Made by a program: the position numbers and the translations under genes. Positions 28,994-38,121 of a stretch of DNA of 64,000 nt are shown piece by piece. Below the pieces are notes generated by a model. The model saw nothing but the letters and a program-made list of their open reading frames with translations, had not been told where the DNA came from and did no database searches. The stretch lies in NCBI RefSeq assembly GCF_900220975.1, contig NZ_OBQD01000014.1, positions 96,725 to 160,724 of the forward strand. The letters are read 5' to 3'. The first letter of the stretch is position 1, and each line of letters begins with the position of its first letter. Origin of the DNA: Rhizobium subbaraonis. Lineage in GTDB: Bacteria; Pseudomonadota; Alphaproteobacteria; Rhizobiales; Rhizobiaceae.

Positions 28994-30029
28994 AGTCAAG
29001 TCCGTCGCCAAGACCTACGGCCCGATCTCGGTCCTCACCGATATCAGCACCGAGTTTCCGGAAGGGTCCTTCACCAGCCTTCTCGGCCCTTCCGGCTCGG
29101 GCAAGACGACGCTCCTCCGCATCATCGCGGGCTTCATCAAGCCCGACGAGGGCGTCATCATGATCGGCAACAATGACGTGACGAACGTGCCGGTCTGGGG
29201 CCGCAACATCGGCATGATGTTCCAGTCCTACGCCTTGTTCCCGCACATGACGATCGCGCAGAACGTCGCCTTCGGCCTGGAACGCCGTGGCATCAAGGGA
29301 GAGGCGGCCCGCAAGGAGGTGGATCGCGCCCTGGAGATGGTGCGCCTGTCGGGCTTCGGCGATCGCACGCCGAAGCAGCTCTCCGGCGGCCAGCAGCAGC
29401 GTGTTGCCCTGGCGCGGGCCATCGTCATCAAGCCGAGCGTGCTGCTTCTCGACGAGCCGCTTTCCGCACTCGACCGTCGTCTTCGGCAGGAGATGCAGGT
29501 GGAATTGCTGCGGATCCAGCGCGAGAGCGGCCTGACCACGATCTTCGTCACCCACGACCAGGAAGAAGCCCTGACGCTCTCCGACAAGGTCGCAATCCTC
29601 GATCGTGGCCGCATCGTGCAGATCGGCGAGCCGGAAACGGTCTACGAAAGACCGTTGACGCGTTTTGCAGCCGAGTTCCTCGGCGATTCCAACTTTCTTT
29701 CCGGAAAGGTCGAAAACGGCGCAGTCAGGCTCTCCAACGGCACGGTCGTGCGCAGCGACAGCGCGCTGCCTGGCAACGGTGCGGACGTCACGCTGGCGAT
29801 ACGCCCTGAAAAGATGTCGCTGGCGACAGCGGACGGCCAGCCGAACCGGCTCTCGGCGCGCATTACGACGGTCATCTATGCCGGCCCTGTTCTCTCCTAC
29901 ATCCTGGAGACCCCGGATGGGCTGCCGTTGAAGCTGTTTGCGCAAAATCGCGATGGCCGTGTCCTGCGCGAAGGCGAAACCGTCAGCCTGAGCTGGTCGC
30001 CGGAGCACACGATCGCAGTGGCGAACTGA
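28980..30029 (+). CDS. PotA-type ABC ATP-binding protein
   Basis: 349-residue ATPase with Walker A (GPSGSGKTTLL), Q-loop (MFQSYALFPHMTIAQNVAFGL), signature (LSGGQQQRVALARAI), Walker B (VLLLDEPLSALD) and a C-terminal TOBE regulatory domain (AIRPEKMSL onward). I take the GTG at 28980 because GGAG lies about seven bases upstream; reading back to 28950 would extend it inside the permease. It powers the importer encoded just upstream. Confidence 0.9.
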   Translation: MTNVKVKSVAKTYGPISVLTDISTEFPEGSFTSLLGPSGSGKTTLLRIIAGFIKPDEGVIMIGNNDVTNVPVWGRNIGMMFQSYALFPHMTIAQNVAFGLERRGIKGEAARKEVDRALEMVRLSGFGDRTPKQLSGGQQQRVALARAIVIKPSVLLLDEPLSALDRRLRQEMQVELLRIQRESGLTTIFVTHDQEEALTLSDKVAILDRGRIVQIGEPETVYERPLTRFAAEFLGDSNFLSGKVENGAVRLSNGTVVRSDSALPGNGADVTLAIRPEKMSLATADGQPNRLSARITTVIYAGPVLSYILETPDGLPLKLFAQNRDGRVLREGETVSLSWSPEHTIAVAN

Positions 30030-30033
30030 CCAG

Positions 30034-30630
30034 ATGCCCGGGCGTGGACATTGGAACAATGCGCTGCATGTCACGATCGACATGCAACGGCTCTTTGCGG
30101 AGGACACGCCTTGGCACACGCCCTCGCTTGGCTTCATTTTGCCAAACGTCGTTCGCCTTTGCGAGGCGTGGCCCGAAAGGACCGTCTATGCCCGATTCGT
30201 CGTGCCTGCCAATGCGCAGCAAGCTTCCGGCAGCTGGCAGGCCTACTTCGACCGCTGGAACATGATGACGGGAGATGTGCTCGATCCGGCAATGCTCGAT
30301 CTGGTCGAACCGCTTTCCTCGATCGCTGACAGGGGTTGGGTCGTCGACAAGTCCACCTACTCGATCTTCGCAGTCCCCGGTTTCGCAGAGAGGCTTGCTG
30401 GCGAACAGGTGGACACGGTTATCATGTCAGGCGTCGAGACGGATGTGTGCGTCTACTCAAGCATGCTGGCAGCAGTCGATCTCGGATATCGGGTGGTGCT
30501 GGCAACCGATGCACTCGGAAGTGCCGACCCCAAGGCTCATGACGCCGTGTTGCAGCATCTTGTGCCACGACTGCCTGAGCAAATCCAACTCATGACCACC
30601 GCCGACATCCTTGAGCGGTGGAAACGGTAG
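30034..30630 (+). CDS. isochorismatase-family cysteine hydrolase
   Basis: 198 residues, isochorismatase/nicotinamidase fold. The catalytic triad is visible as Asp16 (HVTIDMQRLF), Lys106 (VVDKSTYSIF) and Cys139 (VETDVCVYS). It starts 4 bp after the importer ATPase stop, so it is part of that operon and likely acts on the imported compound or its product, cleaving an amide or similar bond. It is not nicF, which is present at 13042. Nicotinamide-type or aryl-amide substrates are possible. Confidence 0.85.
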   Translation: MPGRGHWNNALHVTIDMQRLFAEDTPWHTPSLGFILPNVVRLCEAWPERTVYARFVVPANAQQASGSWQAYFDRWNMMTGDVLDPAMLDLVEPLSSIADRGWVVDKSTYSIFAVPGFAERLAGEQVDTVIMSGVETDVCVYSSMLAAVDLGYRVVLATDALGSADPKAHDAVLQHLVPRLPEQIQLMTTADILERWKR

Positions 30631-30681
30631 CGACGCGTTGGCCCGGCATAGAAGACCGCCCAACCATTGAGGAGCCTTTGG

Positions 30682-31164
30682 ATGGACATAAGCTCGAACG
30701 AGCAGCACCTGTCCGGCAAGCCAACCAAAAACGGCACCGGGCCTGCGGGATCGGACCAGTATGCGCTCGGCGAACAGATAGGCTTTTTCCTTCGCCAGGC
30801 CAACCAGCGTCACGTCTCGATCTTCGCCGGACTCATGGCGGAAAAGCTGACGACCACGCAATGGGCGGCTCTGGTCAAGCTCAAGGAAATGCAGCCCTGT
30901 TCCCAGGGCAGCCTCGGACGGGAAACGGCCATGGACATGGCGACGATCAAGGGCGTGGTGGATAGGCTGGTAAGGCGCAATCTCATCAACACCGCCCCCG
31001 ATCCGAGCGACGCGCGACGGCTGGTGCTCACGCTGACGGAGGAGGGCATCGCCATCGTCCAGCGCAACCTTTCGGTTGCCCTGGAAATATCGCGGGAAAC
31101 GCTAAGGCCTCTGAGCACGGCAGAGCAGATGATGTTGATGGAATTGCTGCGGAAGATCAGCTGA
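30682..31164 (+). CDS. MarR-family regulator, paralogue of the nic regulator
   Basis: 160 residues. Winged helix SQGSLGRETAMDMATIKGVVDRLVRRNLI and wing DPSDARRLVLTL; the C-terminus LSTAEQMMLMELLRKIS parallels that of the protein at 9844. ATG 30682 follows GAGGAG at seven bases; the frame is open to 30667. It is embedded between the importer/hydrolase genes and the GH3 gene, so it most likely controls this operon through the GTATAC palindromes at 25886 and 26086. Confidence 0.88.
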   Translation: MDISSNEQHLSGKPTKNGTGPAGSDQYALGEQIGFFLRQANQRHVSIFAGLMAEKLTTTQWAALVKLKEMQPCSQGSLGRETAMDMATIKGVVDRLVRRNLINTAPDPSDARRLVLTLTEEGIAIVQRNLSVALEISRETLRPLSTAEQMMLMELLRKIS

Positions 31165-31201
31165 ACGCCGAGCCGACAACAGAAAAATGCAGGGAATCTT
31201 T

Positions 31202-33553
31202 ATGTTCCAGGATGCCAAGGTCGCTGTCGCGGATGTCATTGCGACCATGACCGACGAGGAGAAGGTCGATATTCTCAGTGGACGGGGGCTTTGGAAGACT
31301 GCCTCGATCGCGCGCCTGAACATTCCGTCGGTCATCATGACGGATGGAACCTACGGCGTGCGCTATTCCACGACGCAGATCGACGCGGGTGACGACGACG
31401 AAGACAGCTTGCAACAGTTTCTCGCGGTCGTGAACCAGGATGCCGACGACGACACGGGAATGTTCGGCACCACCCTTCCGGCGACCTGCTTTCCAAACGG
31501 CAACCTGATCGGCTGCTCGTGGGACTACGATCTGACCTACCGGATGGGACAAGCTCTCGCCGCGGAGTGCCATCAGATGGGTGTCCAGCTTCTCCTCGGT
31601 CCGGGGATCAACACCCGGCGGACGCCGCTGGCCGGTCGCGCCTACGAATACTACTCCGAGGATCCGGTCATCAACGGCGACCTTGCCGCAGCCCTGATAA
31701 GCGGCCTGCAGGACCACGGTATCGGCGCCTCGCTGAAGCATTTCGCCTGCAACAACTCCGAAATCGACCGCACCAACACCAGTTCGGACGTCAGCGAGCG
31801 GGCGCTCCGCGAGATCTACCTCGCCGGGTTCGAGCGGGCGATCGCCCGGAGCGCGCCATGGACCGTGATGAGCGCCTACAATCCCGTCAACGGCGTGCAG
31901 GCGGCGGAAAATCACTGGCTTCTCACGCAGGTGTTGCGTCAGGAATGGGGATATGACGGGCTGGTTGTTTCCGACTGGCATGCGATCAAGGATCGCCCGG
32001 TGTCGCTGGCGGCGGGAACCGAGCTGGACATGCCGGAAAGCAAACCGCGCAAGGCGCAATTGCTGACCGCCCTGAAAACCGGTGAGGTCGACCGGCAGGC
32101 TGTCGATGCCGCCTGCGGGCGGATGCTCGATTTCGTGCGCAAATGTCTCGCTGCAAAGCCCACCGTGCCCGGTGCGGACCTCGACCGACATCATGCGCTC
32201 GCACGCGACATTGCTGCGGAGTCGATCGTTCTCCTGAAGAACGAGAAAGCGGTGCTGCCGCTTGACCCGGCTACGACAAAGCACCTTCTCATCGTCGGTG
32301 ACGGCGCCGTGAAGCCCCAGATCCAGGGATCCGGATCGGCAACCACCAATCCCTATCTCGTCGATATCCCGTTGTCGCAGATCGAGGCACGGGCGGCCGG
32401 GCGGTTTGTCGTTGAACACCTGCCCTCGCCCGACGGGACGGCAATGGAAATCGAGGCGCACGTCGCCCGGATTTGCGAGCGCGCCCGGGACGCTGACGCA
32501 GTCATCGTCTTTGCCGAAAACGAAAAGGGGCGCAATGGTGAGGGTAACGACCGCGATACGCTGGATATCGTGGCCGCGCAGAATGCCGTGATAGCAGCGC
32601 TGGCGGGTGTCACAGACAAGCTCGTCGTCGTGCTCACCATGCCCGATGCCGTTGAGATGCCGTGGCTGGAAACGGTGCATGCCGCACTTGCCTGCTTCTA
32701 CCCCGGCCAGGGGGGCGGCGAAGCCATCGCACGCATTCTCTTTGGGGAACAGAACCCGTGCGGCAAGCTGTCGGCGACGATGCCCGTCAGGATCGAGGAT
32801 ATCCCCGGCTGGCACAGCTATCCGGGCGAACACGGCCGTCACCTCTACAGCGAGGGTATCTTCGTCGGCTATCGCTACTACGATCTCAAGAAGGTTGCGC
32901 CGGCTTTCCCCTTCGGGCATGGCCTGAGCTTTACCACTTTCGGCTACGAGAATCTGGCGATCGACGCCAGCGTGATCTCCCCCGGCAGCAGCTGCAACGT
33001 CACGCTGACGATCCGCAATACCGGCATGGTGCCTGGAAAGGAGATCGTGCAGATCTATGTGCGGCCCGTTGCACCGGGCCTGAAGCGGCCCATACGAGAA
33101 CTCAAGGCGTTTGCGAAGATCGCTCTTCAGCCCGGGGAATCCAGATCGGTGACCTTTTCCCTCGCGCCCCGCGATTTCCAGCATTTCGATACGTCGCGCG
33201 GAAGCTGGGTCCTGCAGGCGGAGGCGTTTGTCATCGAGGCGGCGGCGTCATCGCGCGACATTCGGCTGTCTCAGGTCGTCCCTTGCCGAAGTGAGCCGCT
33301 CGGCCGACCCGCCTTTACCGAGCATTCTCCAACGTCAGCGATCTTGGGCGATGCGGCCGCGGCCGAGACCGTGCGCGCATTCATCGCCGAGAAGCTCGCG
33401 GTTTCCGACGATGAAGCGAGGATCATCACGGAGAAGATCCGCGGCTCCTTCCTCGGTTTCCACGAGAGCCTCAGCTGGTTCATCGGCGACAGCATCTCCC
33501 GGGACGATGGCGTTAAGTTGCTGTCCGACCTCAACAACGGCACCTGCGGCTGA
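31202..33553 (+). CDS. GH3 beta-glucosidase
   Basis: 783-residue glycoside hydrolase family 3 enzyme without signal peptide. It has the N-terminal TIM barrel with the substrate motif SLKHFACNN and the nucleophile Asp258 (LVVSDWHAI), the alpha/beta sandwich with the ENEKGRNGEGNDRDTL acid/base region, and a fibronectin III-like C-terminal domain (VTLTIRNTGMVPGKEIVQIYV). A tail of about 80 residues follows. ATG 31202 has AGGGA at good spacing; 31187 is an upstream ATG. It is the third glycosidase of the region, releasing beta-linked glucose from small glycosides inside the cell. Confidence 0.9.
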   Translation: MFQDAKVAVADVIATMTDEEKVDILSGRGLWKTASIARLNIPSVIMTDGTYGVRYSTTQIDAGDDDEDSLQQFLAVVNQDADDDTGMFGTTLPATCFPNGNLIGCSWDYDLTYRMGQALAAECHQMGVQLLLGPGINTRRTPLAGRAYEYYSEDPVINGDLAAALISGLQDHGIGASLKHFACNNSEIDRTNTSSDVSERALREIYLAGFERAIARSAPWTVMSAYNPVNGVQAAENHWLLTQVLRQEWGYDGLVVSDWHAIKDRPVSLAAGTELDMPESKPRKAQLLTALKTGEVDRQAVDAACGRMLDFVRKCLAAKPTVPGADLDRHHALARDIAAESIVLLKNEKAVLPLDPATTKHLLIVGDGAVKPQIQGSGSATTNPYLVDIPLSQIEARAAGRFVVEHLPSPDGTAMEIEAHVARICERARDADAVIVFAENEKGRNGEGNDRDTLDIVAAQNAVIAALAGVTDKLVVVLTMPDAVEMPWLETVHAALACFYPGQGGGEAIARILFGEQNPCGKLSATMPVRIEDIPGWHSYPGEHGRHLYSEGIFVGYRYYDLKKVAPAFPFGHGLSFTTFGYENLAIDASVISPGSSCNVTLTIRNTGMVPGKEIVQIYVRPVAPGLKRPIRELKAFAKIALQPGESRSVTFSLAPRDFQHFDTSRGSWVLQAEAFVIEAAASSRDIRLSQVVPCRSEPLGRPAFTEHSPTSAILGDAAAAETVRAFIAEKLAVSDDEARIITEKIRGSFLGFHESLSWFIGDSISRDDGVKLLSDLNNGTCG

Positions 33554-33754
33554 CCGGATGGCGCGGCCAAACCGACGCGCCGGGCTTCAGCATGGCCCGG
33601 ATGTCGCCTGCAAGGATGCCGACGTCTGAAACCTGACAGCAGCGCTCGCCGGGAGGGAGCGGGGCTTCCACAGGTGCGGCAAGATTGTCGCATTGAGCTT
33701 GCGCTGCCGGGAGGATATGGTGCGCGCTGTGTCGGACGTGACACCGGGGAATCG

Positions 33755-34156
33755 ATGATCAAGCGACGGGACTTTGCAGGGCGGTATATGGTGCGCATTA
33801 TCTGCGCGCTCGCCTTGCTGCTCGTCGCCTTTGCTCATAAGCCGCCGGTCGTTGGCGGGCCTTCGATCCCGCTGAACGAACTTGCCCAGTACGCACTCCC
33901 GGACGGCTCCCTGCAGGTGCTCTGCCTCCCCTCCGAGGATGGGAAGGTGAAGCACGACAATCATGACGCGGGATCCGGCTGCGAAGCGTGCCGCCTGAGC
34001 GCGTCGGTTCTGCTGCCTGCACCGGCGGACGTTTCCGGTCAGTTGATCCGGAAGCAGATCGATCGCGTCACGGCGACGCGCCGGGAAGCCTTCTACCGCC
34101 AGCTGTTTCCCCCGAATACCTCGCCACGCGGACCTCCATCCGGCCTCGCTGCCTGA
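33755..34156 (+). CDS. small exported protein with CxxC motif, DUF2946-like
   Basis: 133 residues. An N-terminal hydrophobic segment (IICALALLLVAFA) serves as signal or anchor, followed by a short periplasmic domain with HDNHD and a GCEACRLS motif (CxxC). This pattern resembles the DUF2946/DUF2945-like small proteins found next to copper and TonB genes; the function is not established. It stands upstream of PepSY, PCuAC and SCO genes, so metal handling is likely. ATG 33755 is preceded by GGGGA. The assignment is by resemblance only. Confidence 0.6.
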   Translation: MIKRRDFAGRYMVRIICALALLLVAFAHKPPVVGGPSIPLNELAQYALPDGSLQVLCLPSEDGKVKHDNHDAGSGCEACRLSASVLLPAPADVSGQLIRKQIDRVTATRREAFYRQLFPPNTSPRGPPSGLAA

Positions 34157-34482
34157 ACTGCCGCTTTCATCAGCGGAAATTTTCAGCCTGCGCCGGTTCT
34201 TCCGCATTGAGCGGATCGTCCCGGCGCTTTGCCGGACGACTTCCATGCTCAAAAATATCGCGCCAGAGCGTATATCATTGTCTCGTCGAGAAGGTGGGAA
34301 ACACCTTTGCGGAGGCTGTGGTAGCCGAAAGCCCTCCAGCCGATTCGCCCGGCGACAGAGAACCGCTCGATCAAACACATCCATGACCGCATGAGACCGG
34401 CCGCCTTCGGTGCTTCCGGCCGCGCTTGCATGCGCGCTCGTTGCGAATTCAAAAACCGTTTCAGTTGTCAAAGGGGACAACA
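34157..34482. other. intergenic leader before PepSY gene with hairpins
   Basis: 326 bases, no gene seen. Two features stand out: a 6-bp stem AAGGTG/CACCTT (34291-34296 and 34302-34307, 5-base loop) directly followed by GGAGG/CCTCC (34311-34315 and 34333-34337), and CGGCCG/CGGCCG (34398-34403 and 34417-34422). They could be a structured 5' leader or an attenuator, but no known riboswitch family fits. Confidence 0.4.
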
Positions 34483-35907
34483 ATGACATTGACCGCCGAC
34501 ACTGCATCACCGACCCGCGATAAATCTCTCGCAAAGGCATTCTATACGACAGCCTGGCGATGGCACTTCTATGCCGGGCTCTATGTGGCACCCTTCCTCA
34601 TCATGTTGGCCGTGACCGGACTGATCATGCTCTGGTCTTCCGTACTCGTCGGCCGGGACGGTGAGAAACTCTATTCGGTTTCCCCGACGACGCAGACCGT
34701 TGCGGTATCCGCACAGGCCAATGCGGCGGTCGCAGCCGTTCCCGGCAGCGCGCTTGTCCAGTACATCGTTCCCCGGACGGAGGAACAGCCCGCCGTCTTC
34801 CGGGTCAGCAAGGACGGTCAATCGACCATGGTCGCCGTCGATCCGTATCGTGGCACGGTCCTTGGAACATGGGAGCGTCGCGATGCGCTCTATGATCTGG
34901 CAAACGTCATCCACGGCACGCTGCTGATCGGCACCGTCGGAGATCGTCTGATAGAGATCGCGGCGGGCTTCGGCATCGTCTTGATCGTTACGGGCGTCTA
35001 TCTTTGGTGGCCTCGCGACGGCCGCGGTCTCGCCGGCTCCTTGCGGCCGCAACTGTCCGGCCGTGGGCGACAAGTCTGGAAATCGTTTCACCAGACCGTC
35101 GGTATCTATGCCGCAGCTCTTCTTCTGGTGTTTCTGATCTCCGGCCTTTCCTGGTCCGGCATCTGGGGCGAAAAGCTCACTCAAGCCTGGAGCACGTTCC
35201 CGGCGGAGAAGTGGGACAACGTCCCGATTTCCGACGTTACGCACGCCAGCATGAACCATGGCGGCGTGAAGGATGTGCCGTGGGCCCTGGAGCAGACCCC
35301 GATGCCGGCCTCCGATCCCCATGCGGCGCACAATGGACACGCGGCAATGTCTGAAAACCAGCCGGGCGATCTCGACGCCGTCGTCGCGCAGGCCCGCTCG
35401 CTCGGCTTCGACGGGCGCTTTCAGCTCTCCTTCCCGAATGGGGAAACGGGGGTATGGACGATTGCGCGGGACACGATGAGCAACGACAGTGCCGATCCGC
35501 TGTCCGACCGAACCGTCCATGTCGACCGGTATACCGGCAAGGTGCTCGCCGACGTCAAGTTTGCGGACTACAGCGCCGCTGGCAAGGCCATGGCCATCGG
35601 CATCGCTTTCCACGAAGGCGATCTCGGCGGCGGTTGGAACGTCGCGCTTAACACCATCTTCTGCCTTTCCGTCATCTTTCTGTCCGTCAGCGGCATCGTC
35701 ATGTGGTGGAAGCGCCGGCCGTCCGGCGCGGGCCGACTTGTCGCTCCCGTGGTGCCGGGAAAGATGTCGATCTGGAAAGGCGGCGCGATCGTCATGGTCG
35801 CAGTGTCTCTGCTCTTCCCGCTCTCCGGAATTGTCCTCGTCGCCGTGCTTGCGCTGGACATGCTGCTCTTCCGGCATGTGAAGCCGCTGAAGCGCGTCCT
35901 GAGCTAA
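34483..35907 (+). CDS. PepSY-associated TM protein (PiuB-like)
   Basis: 474-residue inner-membrane protein of the PepSY-TM family. Hydrophobic helices are seen at the N-terminus (HFYAGLYVAPFLIMLAVTGLIMLW), in the middle (IAAGFGIVLIVTGVYLWWP, TVGIYAAALLLVFLISGLSW) and at the C-terminus (LNTIFCLSVIFLSVSGIVMWWKRRP, VMVAVSLLFPLSGIVLVAVLALDML). A large soluble PepSY-type loop lies between. Such proteins act as iron/siderophore reductases or in copper handling. ATG 34483 has AAGGGGAC before it. The following PCuAC and SCO genes favour copper. Confidence 0.85.
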   Translation: MTLTADTASPTRDKSLAKAFYTTAWRWHFYAGLYVAPFLIMLAVTGLIMLWSSVLVGRDGEKLYSVSPTTQTVAVSAQANAAVAAVPGSALVQYIVPRTEEQPAVFRVSKDGQSTMVAVDPYRGTVLGTWERRDALYDLANVIHGTLLIGTVGDRLIEIAAGFGIVLIVTGVYLWWPRDGRGLAGSLRPQLSGRGRQVWKSFHQTVGIYAAALLLVFLISGLSWSGIWGEKLTQAWSTFPAEKWDNVPISDVTHASMNHGGVKDVPWALEQTPMPASDPHAAHNGHAAMSENQPGDLDAVVAQARSLGFDGRFQLSFPNGETGVWTIARDTMSNDSADPLSDRTVHVDRYTGKVLADVKFADYSAAGKAMAIGIAFHEGDLGGGWNVALNTIFCLSVIFLSVSGIVMWWKRRPSGAGRLVAPVVPGKMSIWKGGAIVMVAVSLLFPLSGIVLVAVLALDMLLFRHVKPLKRVLS

Positions 35908-35935
35908 TCTTCCCTACAAACGGACTGGAACGACC

Positions 35936-36442
35936 ATGATACAGAACCTGTTCAGACTGCTTGCCATCCTTGTTTCCATCGTACTTGCCGGGGCTGCACA
36001 TGCGCACGGCTTCCAGGTCGGAGAGCTTAAGATCGGCCATCCCCATGCGCGCGCCATGCTCCCGGGTGCCAAGGTCGGAGGCGGTTATCTCACGATCACG
36101 AACAACGGATCGGCCGACCGCCTTCTGAGCGTGAAAGCAGATCGGGCCGCTAGCGCTCAGCTTCACGAAATGAAGATGGATGGCGGCATCATGGTGATGC
36201 GCGAATTGAAGGACGGCATTGCCGTACCTGCGAACGCCACCGTCGAACTCAAGCCCGGCGGCTACCACGTGATGTTCATGAATGTTTCCCAACCCTTCCA
36301 GGAAGGCGAGATGATCAAGGCCACCCTCACCTTCGAGAAGGCAGGCACGGTCGAGGTCGAGTTCGTCGTCGGCCCGGCTGCAGGCGGGGCGGCGGAAATG
36401 AAGCACGACGATCACGCGGCACATGCGGAAGGCGGCAAATGA
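35936..36442 (+). CDS. periplasmic copper chaperone PCu(A)C
   Basis: 168 residues with a signal peptide (LFRLLAILVSIVLAGAAHA) and the copper-binding set His77-x-Met79, Met88 and His111-x-Met113 of the PCuAC family (HEM, then YHVMF). A His-rich tail (KHDDHAAHAEGG) may add metal ligands. The role is delivery of Cu(I) in the periplasm to cytochrome oxidase assembly, together with SCO. The stop overlaps the SCO start by 4 bp. Confidence 0.92.
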   Translation: MIQNLFRLLAILVSIVLAGAAHAHGFQVGELKIGHPHARAMLPGAKVGGGYLTITNNGSADRLLSVKADRAASAQLHEMKMDGGIMVMRELKDGIAVPANATVELKPGGYHVMFMNVSQPFQEGEMIKATLTFEKAGTVEVEFVVGPAAGGAAEMKHDDHAAHAEGGK

Positions 36443-37026
36443 CGGTGCGCAATCCGGCCGCCATCGCGTTCGCGGGCATATCGGCACTCTTCGTCGCGAT
36501 CCTCATCGGCGTGATGGCGTGGGTGGGCATCGACAGCCCGCGCACCGGGCGCTTCGATGCGTCCTTCTCGCTCGTCGACGACCGGGGCAACCCGGTCGAT
36601 CAGTCGATGTTCAAGGGCAGCCCGTCGCTCGTGTATTTCGGCTACACGCATTGCCCCGAGGTTTGCCCGACGACACTCTTCGAAGTCGCCGGCTATCTGA
36701 AGGAGCTTGGCGAAGAGGGAATGCCGCTGAAGACCTACTTCTTCTCGGTCGATCCCGAGCGCGACACGCCTGAGGTGATGCACGGATACGTGACTGCTTT
36801 CACGGACCGGATCACGGGCGTGACCGGCACGCCGGCAGAGATTCGGAAGGTTATCGACGGCTGGAGGGTGCACGCAGCGAAGCTGCCGGGCGCGGACGGT
36901 GACTACCACATGAGCCACACCATGTCGCTCCTGCTGATCGGCGCCGACGGGCGACTGAAGGGGCTTCTTCCCTACGGTGCGGATCAGGATCAGGCGCTGG
37001 AGAAAATCCGCGATACGCTGCTTTGA
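36439..37026 (+). CDS. SCO1/SenC family copper protein
   Basis: 195 residues with an N-terminal membrane anchor (ISALFVAILIGVMAWVG) and a thioredoxin fold carrying Cys72-x3-Cys76 (THCPEVCP) and the copper ligand His160 (HMSHTMSLLL). Needed for assembly of the CuA centre of cytochrome oxidase or for periplasmic redox work. Overlaps the PCuAC gene, forming a copper-delivery pair. Confidence 0.93.
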   Translation: MTVRNPAAIAFAGISALFVAILIGVMAWVGIDSPRTGRFDASFSLVDDRGNPVDQSMFKGSPSLVYFGYTHCPEVCPTTLFEVAGYLKELGEEGMPLKTYFFSVDPERDTPEVMHGYVTAFTDRITGVTGTPAEIRKVIDGWRVHAAKLPGADGDYHMSHTMSLLLIGADGRLKGLLPYGADQDQALEKIRDTLL

Positions 37027-37120
37027 GATGCACCTTTCCGGTGTTGAGCCAAGTGGCAAGTTCGCGTCATATGCTCGCTGAAGGTCGGGGCCATTTCCCG
37101 ACAGCATGGGCAAGATTGCG

Positions 37121-38060
37121 ATGATCGATCTGAGGGATGCAACCTATTTCGTGGCGATTGCCGAGGCTGGCAACCTCGCTTTGGGCCGCCGAAAAGCTGG
37201 GTCGCACCCAGCCTGCGCTGACGAAGTGCATTCGGCGGCTGGAGGACGATCTGCGCACCGAACTGTTTCGGCATGAAGGCAGGCGGCTGGTCCTGACCGA
37301 GGCGGGGATCGTCTTTCTCGCCAGAATGCGCAGCCTCATCGGCCATGCGGCGGAAATCCGGCGCGAAATCGCCGATCTTGGCGTCGGCATCGCCGGCCAC
37401 ATCCGGATTGGAAGCGCAGCGACCGCGGCGGAATACATGCTGCCTCTTCTGACGGCCGAGCTGATCCGACGGGCCCCCGCCGTGACGCTCGACCTGACGG
37501 TCGGCATGAACGACGTTCTCGTCGGGGCCCTCATCGAAAAGAACCTCGACCTCGTGTTCGGCCCGCTGACCGAGGCAACAGCGGATGGGGACCGGTTCGA
37601 ATCGTTTTCGCTGGCGACGGATGCCGCAGTCGCCGTCGCAAGCCGTGACCATCCGATCTTCGACAGCCCCATTACGATGGAAAGCCTCGCGGTGCACAAA
37701 TGGGTCTTGTCCAGACCGGCCGTCGCGACACGCCAGTGGTTGCAGGAGAGGTTCCGGTCGCTCGGCTTCGACGGGCCGCAGGTCCAGATGGAGACCAGTT
37801 CGATTTCGCTTCTTCCCCGGCTGATCGCGGAAACGAAGCTTTTGAGCTTCATTTCACGCCGCAATTTAGGAGCAGGTGCCGCGGGCGCTCAATTGAAGGA
37901 GATCCCGCTGGAAGAGACCACCATGCTTCGTGAATTCGGCATCATCAGGCTACGCTCGGCCTATTTCACGCCCGCCGCGAGACTGCTGGTCGAGATTGCG
38001 GAGGCGAGGAAAGCGGATTTTGCCGGTGCTGAGGAAGCGCACCGATCGGCAGTCCGGTGA
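37121..38060 (+). pseudogene. LysR-family regulator, interrupted by a +1 frameshift
   Basis: The helix-turn-helix begins in the frame of ATG 37121 (MIDLRDATYFVAIAEAGNLAL; ATG 37106 also in frame) and continues in another frame (AAEKLGRTQPALTKCIRRLEDDLRTELF). The break is at 37183-37185, where TTGGG occurs instead of the expected TTGG. The rest is a normal effector domain ending at 38060. If real, the protein is destroyed or relies on slippage; a start at 37137 would lack the first part of the HTH. A sequencing or assembly error in a short G-run is equally possible. It is divergent in role from its neighbours: convergent with the organic-acid operon. Confidence 0.85.
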
Positions 38061-38121
38061 TGAACGGTTCGTTGCCCGACGGCGCGCTATTGCTTCCGCC
38101 GGGCAGCGATTGTCGCATCTG

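Noticed and set aside
34291..34345. Cobalamin-type riboswitch
   Set aside because: Hairpins and GGTGGGAA look faintly similar, but the conserved B12-box and core segments are absent.
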